A DNA stretch of 11,782 bases from Actinomycetota bacterium (GTDB lineage: Bacteria; Actinomycetota; Geothermincolia; Fen-727; Anoxymicrobiaceae), in assembly GCA_018894655.1 (NCBI GenBank), contig JAHIPE010000257.1, positions 1 to 11,782 on the forward strand, given 5' to 3'. The notes beneath the pieces are model-generated. The model saw nothing but the letters and a program-made list of their open reading frames with translations, was not told the origin of the DNA and made no database searches. Positions within the stretch are counted from its first letter, which is position 1; every line of letters starts with the position of its first letter. Both the position numbers and the translations under genes were made by a program. Below are positions 6,525 to 11,782 of the stretch, one piece after another.

Positions 6525-8147
6525 ATGAGCAGCCACCCCGTAGCTGGAAGGACCGTTGCCCCAAACCGGAGGTTCAGGCTTGTGGTGTGCCTGGCGGCCT
6601 CAGCGACACTGCTTCTGGTGACCCTTCTCGCCGGGGGAATCGCGGCCGCCCAGGTGGCAGCCCCGCATATCGACAACCTTGTTCCTGACAGGGGACCGGT
6701 GGGGACCCCGGTGGTCATCAGCGGCTCCGGCTTCGGGGCAATCCAGCTCACCGGCGCCGTTACCTTCAATGGCGTGCTTGCCACGACGATAGTTACGTGG
6801 TCCGATATAAACATAGTGGCGCAGGTGCCGGATGGCGCGAGGACGGGACCGGTTGTCGTGACCAATGCGGTCGGGTCGCTGAGCAACGGCGTTGTCTTCG
6901 AGGTGGCGAGGATTCCGCAGCCTCAGCAAACGTGGTACCTTGCCGAGGGCTGTACCGCCTACGGTTTCGACACCTACGTGCTCATGGAGAACACCACCGA
7001 TGTCGACGCAACCGTGAATATTACCTACAACACGACGCAGTACGGCGCGATGCCGAGGCCACAGGCGGTGAACGTCCCGCCGAACTCGCGGGTCACGCTC
7101 CACGTTAACGAGGAGGTCCCCAACGTCGATGTGTCCACCGAGATAAGGTCCTCTCAGAAGATAGTCTGCGAGCGGGCGATGTACTGGAACAACCGAATCG
7201 ACGGGCACGATTCCATCGGGGTGACCGGGGCGGCAAGGACGTGGTACCTTGCCGAGGGGTGCACGCTGGAGGGTTTTGAGACCTGGGTGCTGATCCAGAA
7301 CCCCGGGCAGAACAACGCCGGCGTCGATGTCACCTATATGACCTCCAATGGGACGTTCGAGAAGGACAAGTTCATTGTCCGTGCGGGGGAGAGGTTCACC
7401 ATAGACGTGTTCAAGGACGTTGGCGCGTGCAACGTTTCCACCAAGGTCGAGAGCGACCAGGACGTCATCTGCGAGCGGTCGATGTACTGGGACGGCCGGC
7501 GGGGGGGGCACAACTCCATAGGGGTCACCAGCCCCAGCCAGGAGTGGTACCTCGCCGAGGGCTCCACCGCCTGGGGATACGAGACGTGGCTGCTGCTGCA
7601 GAACCCACAGGAGAGCGCCGCCGATGTGGACGTCACCTACATGACCTCGGACGGCCCGGTTGTAGAGCCCACCTTCACCATGCGGCCATTTTCCCGGCAG
7701 ACCATTCTGGTGAACGACCGGGTAGAGAACATGGACACCTCTATCGAGGTCACCAGCGACAAGGAGATAATCGCCGAGCGGGCGATGTACTGGGACAACG
7801 GTACCGGCAAGGCGGGCCACGACACCGTGGGCATGACCGAGGCAAGGAACACCATATACCTGGCTGAGGGCTCCACCGCATGGGGCTTTCAGACGTTCGT
7901 TTGCATCCAGAACCCTAACGACGAAGATATAGAGGTCGACGTCACGTACCTGACCAACGACGGCGCCCGGCCCGGGCACAAGCAGTTCGTGCCGGCGAAC
8001 AGCAGGGTAACAGTGTATGCCAACGACGAAATCCCGGACCGCGACGCCTCTATCAAGGTGGAGGCCCAGGTTCCGATCATGGCCGAGCGGTCCATGTACT
8101 GGCACGAGAAAGGCGGCGGCCACAACTCCATAGGCTGGTCGCCGTAA
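6525..8147 (+). CDS. Secreted TIG-domain protein with four DUF5719-like repeats
   Basis: The 540-residue protein starts with an N-terminal RR (15-16), a hydrophobic segment (19-42) and a likely signal peptidase site after AAA (A42). Residues ~47-130 resemble an IPT/TIG immunoglobulin-like domain (PHIDNLVPDRGPVGTPVVISG...). Four tandem repeats follow, beginning at W137, W240, W341 and I444, with spacings of 103, 101, 103 and a last unit of 97. Each has YLAEG[CS]T..G[FY]..W, [VL]xxQNP, VDVTYMT, a beta-rich middle with NSRVT, and ERxMYW near the end. There is no LPXTG, transmembrane tail or lipobox, so it is probably secreted or loosely bound. The ATG has a strong RBS (AGGAGGAG, 6513-6520). It is a paralogue of the gene broken at 269-859. 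The role is unknown; adhesion or cell-surface display is a guess. Confidence 0.85.
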   Translation: MSSHPVAGRTVAPNRRFRLVVCLAASATLLLVTLLAGGIAAAQVAAPHIDNLVPDRGPVGTPVVISGSGFGAIQLTGAVTFNGVLATTIVTWSDINIVAQVPDGARTGPVVVTNAVGSLSNGVVFEVARIPQPQQTWYLAEGCTAYGFDTYVLMENTTDVDATVNITYNTTQYGAMPRPQAVNVPPNSRVTLHVNEEVPNVDVSTEIRSSQKIVCERAMYWNNRIDGHDSIGVTGAARTWYLAEGCTLEGFETWVLIQNPGQNNAGVDVTYMTSNGTFEKDKFIVRAGERFTIDVFKDVGACNVSTKVESDQDVICERSMYWDGRRGGHNSIGVTSPSQEWYLAEGSTAWGYETWLLLQNPQESAADVDVTYMTSDGPVVEPTFTMRPFSRQTILVNDRVENMDTSIEVTSDKEIIAERAMYWDNGTGKAGHDTVGMTEARNTIYLAEGSTAWGFQTFVCIQNPNDEDIEVDVTYLTNDGARPGHKQFVPANSRVTVYANDEIPDRDASIKVEAQVPIMAERSMYWHEKGGGHNSIGWSP

Positions 8148-8177
8148 GGGGGATAATAGACACTGTAGATTACGGCT

Positions 8178-8275
8178 CCCCATCCCAGCCTTCCCCCCTC
8201 CGCCCCTTCCCCCCTCCGAGGGGGGAAGGTTGGGATGGGGGGTCTGGGGGGTCTGGGGGGAAGGCTGGGATGGGG
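8178..8275. repeat. Large palindromic, G-tract-rich intergenic element
   Basis: The arm at 8178-8198 is a perfect 21-bp inverted match to 8255-8275, and 20 of 21 to 8220-8240 (the odd base would be a G-U pair in RNA). A second arm (8205-8214) also pairs with 8220-8229. Between the arms, three G6 tracts separated by TCT (8237-8260) could form a G-quadruplex on the + strand. It may terminate the upstream transcript or be a REP/MITE-like mobile repeat; there is no T-run after either arm. No gene is seen in 8148-8345. Confidence 0.75.
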
Positions 8276-8345
8276 TGTCTGAGGGGGAGGAATAAGGAGG
8301 GGGCGCAACAACAAGACCGTACCCTGGAGCAGTGGAGGTTAAGAG

Positions 8346-9389
8346 TTGGCGTCGGGGACTATTTCCGGGGTTGCGGTGGGGGTAGCCCGTCGCATACTCT
8401 ATAGACAGTTTAAGAGGACACTGGTATCTGTCAGCAGGACGGTGGACAAGCCGGCGGGGGAACTGTCGGACGAAGAGGTGATAAGCATGATCCTGGAGAT
8501 GATCGGTAGGGTGGCGGGCACGTTCATCGGTTACGGCAAACTGCTTTCAGGCACGATAGCGTCTCTTTCCCCGAGGGTTGTAGCGGACGCTATAAACGAC
8601 AACCCGGACTTCGTTTCCGAGATTATGGAGCAGGTCGACCCCGCGGTGTTGGTGAGTGCCTTGGATGGGAACCCCCAGATCCTGGTGGACTTCTTGAGCG
8701 AGATCGACCCGGCGCCGATCGCCGAGGCGATTAACATGAGCCCGGATTTCATGATGAAGGCGATCGACGCGTTGTCCCCCGAGGTCGTCGCGGAGGTCAT
8801 CAGCGATACGCCGGGGTTCATTATGGGCCTCACCCGGTCGCTGGACCCCGAGATCCTTGCGAGGGTGGTCAACGAGAACCCCGAGTTCCTGGCCAGGCTG
8901 GCTGAGAAGATATCGCCGGACGTTATCGCGGAGTTGGCCAACCAGAACGCGGCCTGGATAACCGACCTCCTCCAGAGGATCGACCCCAAGGTAATTGCCG
9001 CCGGAGTCAACTCGAGTTCGGGGTGGCTGGCCGCGATTACCAGCGAGATAGACCCAAAGATCCTGGCCGAGACAATGAACGAGGTAAGCGAGTGGACCAG
9101 CAGACTGCTTCGTGAGATAGACCCCGCACTCATCGCTGGTTCGATCGACGAGTTCACCACTTTTATGGAGAAGGTCATCGACTGCATGGAGCCGGACACG
9201 CTCATAGCGGTAATAAACCGCCTGGCCGGGAACAGGGTACTACAGCAGATAGCGATGGAGGTCTCCTACTCGGTTCCCATGAGGCGCAAGTTCCTGCCGG
9301 GGCAGGTGCTCATGACCGGTGCCAGACGGATGGACTCCAGACGCCAGCCCACGTCGAATAACGCACGTATCCTTCCCGAGGACGCCTGA
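8346..9389 (+). CDS. Protein of ten 23-residue helical repeats (unknown function)
   Basis: I do not recognise this 347-residue protein. The start is TTG at 8346, with GGAGG at 8334-8338 and a 7-base spacer. Residues 1-75 form a lead region with a basic patch (RRILYRQFKR). From residue 76 a proline recurs at exactly every 23rd position (76, 99, 122, 145, 168, 191, 214, 237, 260, 283), giving ten units like [IV][DS]Px[VI][IVL]Ax[AV][IV]NxNP[DE]F[LV]xx[IL][LM]. A second proline sits 11 residues after the first in the first five units. The pattern suggests two short helices per repeat, stacked as a solenoid. The tail (about 295-347) is basic and low in order. There is no signal peptide or clear membrane segment. 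A microprotein gene and a membrane protein gene follow. It could be a binding scaffold, which is inference only. Confidence 0.8.
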   Translation: MASGTISGVAVGVARRILYRQFKRTLVSVSRTVDKPAGELSDEEVISMILEMIGRVAGTFIGYGKLLSGTIASLSPRVVADAINDNPDFVSEIMEQVDPAVLVSALDGNPQILVDFLSEIDPAPIAEAINMSPDFMMKAIDALSPEVVAEVISDTPGFIMGLTRSLDPEILARVVNENPEFLARLAEKISPDVIAELANQNAAWITDLLQRIDPKVIAAGVNSSSGWLAAITSEIDPKILAETMNEVSEWTSRLLREIDPALIAGSIDEFTTFMEKVIDCMEPDTLIAVINRLAGNRVLQQIAMEVSYSVPMRRKFLPGQVLMTGARRMDSRRQPTSNNARILPEDA

Positions 9390-9416
9390 AGGCCGATGGC
9401 ATGGAGAACGTGCCTG

Positions 9417-9422
9417 AGGAGG
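9417..9422 (+). promoter_or_regulatory. Shine-Dalgarno site for the microprotein gene
   Basis: AGGAGG stands 9 bases before the TTG at 9432 and is the only strong ribosome site between 9390 and the membrane protein start. It decides both the microprotein start and how the downstream gene is entered. Confidence 0.55.
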
Positions 9423-9431
9423 GCGGCGCGC

Positions 9432-9518
9432 TTGATAATCGAGTTGTATAATGTGGAAGACCTGGACCGGTTCCTCACCGGGAAGAGACCGTTTGACGTG
9501 GTGTACGATCGGGCTTGA
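9432..9518 (+). CDS. 28-residue microprotein coupled to the membrane protein gene
   Basis: A short frame starts at TTG 9432 after a consensus AGGAGG and ends with TGA at 9516-9518, whose last base is the A of the next gene's ATG (TGATG). The peptide begins MIIELYNVEDLDRFLTG and ends KRPFDVVYDRA. It is balanced in charged and hydrophobic residues, unlike random GC-rich frames. The same frame is open upstream to an ATG at 9396, which would give 40 residues but has a poor RBS. The downstream membrane protein has no RBS of its own, so translation through this frame probably sets its expression. It may act as a leader peptide, a partner of the membrane protein, or the tail of a decayed gene. Function is unknown. 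Confidence 0.5.
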   Translation: MIIELYNVEDLDRFLTGKRPFDVVYDRA

Positions 9519-10009
9519 TGAAGATGAAGAGCGAAACTGGGGAATCACGCCGGGTTACCGTAAGAAAATCGGGTTTTACCTACGTCATCGTGGCGCTGTG
9601 CGCCCTCGAGCTCCTGTGTGCGGTGCTCGCGCTCGTTTTGCCGTGGGGGCTGGACGCGTCAGGTAACGAGATAAAGTCGAGCCTCGAGGGGTTGCTGCCC
9701 TGGTTCATGTTCATACCGATACTTCTGCAACTCGGCTTCCTGCTTGTAGAGGTCAGGGTTCTGCAGGGGCTCTACATGCTGTCGAACTTCATCATCGCCG
9801 TATTCGTTGTTGGCGTTCATTACCTGACCTGCTTGAAGTACGAAGGCGGGTTCGAGCCGGGGTTCTACTTCGTTTTCCTGGGAGCCGGGCTGGCGATAAT
9901 CGCCGGGGTGGTCTGTCTTGTCGAGGGGCGGGCGTTTCCAGGGCTCCGGGCGGCCGGCAGGGCGGATATCGTGCCTGTCGGCATACGCAAGACAAAACGC
10001 GCACCTTGA
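9518..10009 (+). CDS. Four-helix integral membrane protein (unknown function)
   Basis: The 163-residue protein has a basic N-terminus and four hydrophobic segments at about 20-41, 59-78, 82-104 and 115-136. It ends in a basic tail (IRKTKRAP), which with an even number of helices suggests both ends in the cytoplasm. A short loop after helix 1 (LPWGLDASGNEIKSS) would face outward. The start is ATG 9518, which overlaps the microprotein stop as TGATG. The TTG at 9515 and the ATG at 9524 are alternatives without a better RBS. I recognise no family. It may share a transcript with the 23-residue-repeat gene, whose stop lies 42 bases before the microprotein start. The gene ends in a small palindrome that also occurs after the desulfurase gene. 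Confidence 0.72.
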   Translation: MKMKSETGESRRVTVRKSGFTYVIVALCALELLCAVLALVLPWGLDASGNEIKSSLEGLLPWFMFIPILLQLGFLLVEVRVLQGLYMLSNFIIAVFVVGVHYLTCLKYEGGFEPGFYFVFLGAGLAIIAGVVCLVEGRAFPGLRAAGRADIVPVGIRKTKRAP

Positions 10010-10029
10010 GCGGCGACTTTCGTTCGCGG
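10007..10029. repeat. REP-like hairpin, copy 1, overlapping the membrane protein stop
   Basis: This 23-base unit matches the one at 11251-11273 at 19 of 23 positions, including the TGAGC that supplies the stop codon. Its inverted repeat is imperfect (GCGA at 10013-10016 with TCGC at 10024-10027, plus an outer C-G pair). Confidence 0.5.
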
Positions 10030-10082
10030 CCCTCCCATAACGATAGATTTGCTTTGAGATTATGGCTTGCTTATGCATATTG

Positions 10083-10088
10083 AGGGAG
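10083..10088 (+). promoter_or_regulatory. Unusually placed Shine-Dalgarno before the desulfurase gene
   Basis: AGGGAG is only one base from the TTG at 10090, which is too close for normal initiation, but seven bases from an in-frame ATA at 10096. An in-frame TGA at 10081-10083 excludes any earlier start. The true start codon is therefore uncertain within two codons. Confidence 0.4.
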
Positions 10089-10089
10089 A

Positions 10090-11253
10090 TTGAGAATACC
10101 TTCCATATACTTTGACAACGCGGCCACGACGTATCCCAAGCCCGAGGAGGTCTACCGGGAGGTCGAACGCTTCATGCGCGAGGTCGGAGGCAGTGCCGGC
10201 CGCTCGGGGCACCGGAGGGCGGTCGAGGCCGGCCGGGCAGTGTTCGAGGCCAGGGAGGCGCTTGCCGGGATGTTCAACATCCCGGACCCCCTGCGAATAG
10301 CGTTCACGAAGAACGCCACCGAGGCCCTGAACATAGCCATCCAGGGGTTGTTGAAACCCGGGGATCACGTGGTCACCTCGTCGGTCGAGCACAACTCGGT
10401 GATGAGACCGCTTACCGCGGCGACGGTGGCAGGCGTGTCGTACTCGGTCGCCCGATGTGACTCCACCGGACGGCTGGAACCCGCCGACGTCGAGAGGGAA
10501 ATAACCGATTCCACGGCCCTTGTGGTGCTCAACCACGCATCGAACGTTACCGGTGCGATACTCCCGGTGGCTGACGTGGGGGCGATAGCACACAGCCGCG
10601 GGATCCCGTTGCTCCTGGACGCCGCGCAGACCGCGGGCCGCATACCGATAGACGTTGTATCCGACGGCGTAGACCTGCTGGCGTTCACAGGCCACAAGGA
10701 GCTGTTCGGGCCCCAGGGGACCGGAGGGCTGTTCATAAGGGAGGGGCTGGAGATCGATCCTCTCTGCTACGGAGGGACCGGCAGCCGGTCGAGCGAGCTA
10801 GAGCAGCCCCGCCGGATGCCGGACAGGTTCGAGAGCGGCACGTTGAACGCTGTTGGGATCGCCGGCCTTGCGGCGGGGGTTCGGTTTATCGAGGAGCGGG
10901 GGATTGACGAGATACGCGGCCACGAGTTGGAACTGGTGGGCCGACTGCTCGAGGGGGTTGCCGGGGTAGACGGGGTTACGCCCCTGGGGCCCGGAGACCC
11001 CGCTCACCGGGTGGGCATCGTGCCGCTCGTGTTCGATGATTACTCGCCTTCCGAGGCGTCGGAGATCCTCGATCGCCGCTACCGGATTGCCACCCGGGCG
11101 GGGATGCACTGCTCGCCTTCCGCCCACCGGACAATAGGGACGATAGATACCGGGGTGACCCGGGTGAGCTTCAGCTACCTGAACGGCTCAGGCGAGGTCG
11201 ATTACCTCCTGGAGTGCCTCCGCGAGATGGCGGGTTCCACCCACACCTCTTGA
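10090..11253 (+). CDS. Class V aminotransferase-fold cysteine desulfurase (SufS/NifS-like)
   Basis: The 387-residue protein is a PLP enzyme of the cysteine desulfurase/selenocysteine lyase group. It starts with YFDNAATTYPKP, then has SSVEHNS with H101 (PLP stacking), LLLDAAQTAG with D177 and Q180, TGHKELFGPQGTGG with the PLP lysine K203, RFESGTLN, and near the end RAGMHCSPSAHRTIGT with the candidate catalytic C341. It resembles the TIGR01977 family more than housekeeping IscS. It would take sulfur from cysteine as a persulfide for Fe-S clusters or other sulfur carriers, in the cytoplasm. No sufU, iscU or other cluster gene lies next to it, so its acceptor is unknown. The start is called as TTG at 10090; it could be moved by two codons. 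A hairpin begins immediately after its stop. Confidence 0.88.
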   Translation: MRIPSIYFDNAATTYPKPEEVYREVERFMREVGGSAGRSGHRRAVEAGRAVFEAREALAGMFNIPDPLRIAFTKNATEALNIAIQGLLKPGDHVVTSSVEHNSVMRPLTAATVAGVSYSVARCDSTGRLEPADVEREITDSTALVVLNHASNVTGAILPVADVGAIAHSRGIPLLLDAAQTAGRIPIDVVSDGVDLLAFTGHKELFGPQGTGGLFIREGLEIDPLCYGGTGSRSSELEQPRRMPDRFESGTLNAVGIAGLAAGVRFIEERGIDEIRGHELELVGRLLEGVAGVDGVTPLGPGDPAHRVGIVPLVFDDYSPSEASEILDRRYRIATRAGMHCSPSAHRTIGTIDTGVTRVSFSYLNGSGEVDYLLECLREMAGSTHTS

Positions 11254-11273
11254 GCCGCGACTCTCAGTCGCGG
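11251..11273. terminator. Hairpin at the desulfurase stop (REP-like copy 2)
   Basis: CCGCGACT (11255-11262) and AGTCGCGG (11266-11273) form a perfect 8-bp stem with a CTC loop, two bases after the stop codon. The following bases (TCTCTGG) are only mildly T-rich. It shares 19 of 23 positions with 10007-10029, so it may be a repeat family as well as a terminator. Confidence 0.5.
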
Positions 11274-11285
11274 TCTCTGGTGTCA

Positions 11286-11317
11286 AAACGCAAGATGGGG
11301 CCTGGCCCCAAACGCAA
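11286..11317. repeat. Small palindrome flanked by AAACGCAA direct repeats
   Basis: TGGGGCC (11296-11302) and GGCCCCA (11304-11310) are inverted about one base, flanked by AAACGCAA at 11286-11293 and 11310-11317. It lies between two convergent genes and might act as a two-way terminator for both strands; A-rich flanks on each side fit that role weakly. Confidence 0.45.
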
Positions 11318-11355
11318 AACTGCCTAAACAAGTGTGTAAACAGACTGATGTCTAA

Positions 11356-11782
11356 TCAAAACCCCATTCCCGGTATGGGGATGTCGAAGTCCCCCGGGAG
11401 CAACTCCTTTTCCGGCGCGTTCTGGGCCTCCGCCGGGAGCACGATAGTCACCGGCTGGTTGAATTCGGAGAAGGTAATGCTGGTGGAAGCGGTTATATCA
11501 CCGAATAGCGGGGTGCCTTCCAAGGAGATGTCCACATCCACGTTGTCGGCGTACATGGTCGACTTGTCAATCTTGTAGATTACGCTCACCTTAATATCCT
11601 TCAAGAAGTCCTCCATAATCCCGGACGACTCCGTCAGGCCCTCCGAGTACTGGTCGAAGAACTCGGGGCTGACATCGAACGCCACCACGTACTTGCCATC
11701 CTCCTCGGGCATAAGCCTGAGGCTCTCGGCGTAGCGGCTCATCTCCGAGAGTTGATCAGGGGTCGGAGCCGGGGTGCTCACG
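11356..11782 (-). CDS. C-terminal part of a DUF6612/LppX-like lipoprotein (partial)
   Basis: The frame is open to the right edge, so at least 141 C-terminal residues are present and the N-terminus is missing. The visible part has an alternating beta pattern with VSVIYKIDKSTMYADNVDVDI, then TASTSITFSEFNQPVTIVLP and a short acidic, proline-rich tail ending GDFDIPIPGMGF. The 'Y-x-ID..T.Y...V.....F..FNQPV.I..P..A' pattern recalls DUF6612 and LppX/LprG-type lipoproteins of Gram-positive bacteria, which have an open beta-barrel half that binds lipids. A lipobox and signal peptide would be expected beyond the edge. The GTG at 11781 is unlikely to be the real start. It is convergent with the desulfurase gene and the only minus-strand gene seen. 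Confidence 0.6.
   Translation of the reverse strand, partial: VSTPAPTPDQLSEMSRYAESLRLMPEEDGKYVVAFDVSPEFFDQYSEGLTESSGIMEDFLKDIKVSVIYKIDKSTMYADNVDVDISLEGTPLFGDITASTSITFSEFNQPVTIVLPAEAQNAPEKELLPGDFDIPIPGMGF

Noticed and set aside
6600..8183. A 527-codon open frame on the minus strand
   Set aside because: It lies wholly opposite the secreted repeat protein, which has a signal peptide, strong RBS and clear repeats. The minus frame is an expected product of GC-rich codon use and its repeats mirror those of the real gene.
9432..9452. TTGATA and TATAAT resembling a promoter
   Set aside because: The spacing is only 9 bases, too short for a vegetative promoter, and both lie inside the microprotein frame.

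Overview
The window is about 60-65% G+C and codes almost entirely on the + strand. It looks like part of a chromosome from a deep-branching, probably anaerobic actinobacterial lineage. The evidence is the secreted proteins built from about 100-residue 'YLAEGST..G(F/Y)' repeats (DUF5719-like, a signature I know from Actinomycetota), the glycine-radical activating enzyme of the NrdG2 type, and frequent UUG starts. AUA is also the most-used Ile codon in at least one GC-rich gene. The lineage assignment is inference; no rRNA or marker gene is present.

Layout. 1-859: the 3' end of an IS200/IS605-type tnpB, with its right-end hairpin, sits inside a truncated repeat-type surface protein gene, so only the last ~1.9 repeats of that gene remain. 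928-2868: a tight three-gene operon of thioredoxin, an NrdG2-like radical SAM activase and a DUF89 (ARMT1-like) metal phosphatase. 2869-2984: a palindromic REP-like block. 2985-4460: an FAD-linked D-lactate/glycolate-type dehydrogenase whose base and codon use differ sharply from its neighbours, so it was probably acquired. 4672-6447: a long-chain acyl-CoA synthetase. 6525-8147: an intact secreted protein with a TIG domain and four DUF5719-like repeats, paralogous to the gene broken at the left edge. 8148-8345: a G-rich, strongly palindromic intergenic element.

8346-10009 is the least familiar part. It holds a protein with ten repeats of exactly 23 residues, a 28-residue microprotein with its own Shine-Dalgarno, and a four-helix membrane protein whose ATG overlaps the microprotein stop (TGATG). 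10090-11253 is a SufS/NifS-like class V cysteine desulfurase. 11356-11782 (minus strand, partial) is the C-terminal part of a protein resembling DUF6612/LppX-type lipoproteins, converging on the desulfurase gene.

How the genes may work together. The first operon fits redox and radical metabolism: the radical SAM protein would activate a ribonucleotide reductase not in this window, and thioredoxin could supply electrons to it. The dehydrogenase and acyl-CoA synthetase are independent catabolic or lipid genes. The 8346-10009 group is the best candidate for something undescribed, but nothing in the sequence gives it a function. Several genes end in, or directly against, small palindromic repeats, so this genome seems rich in REP-like elements. 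No gene-free stretch exceeds 300 bases, and I saw no tRNA, rRNA or CRISPR array.
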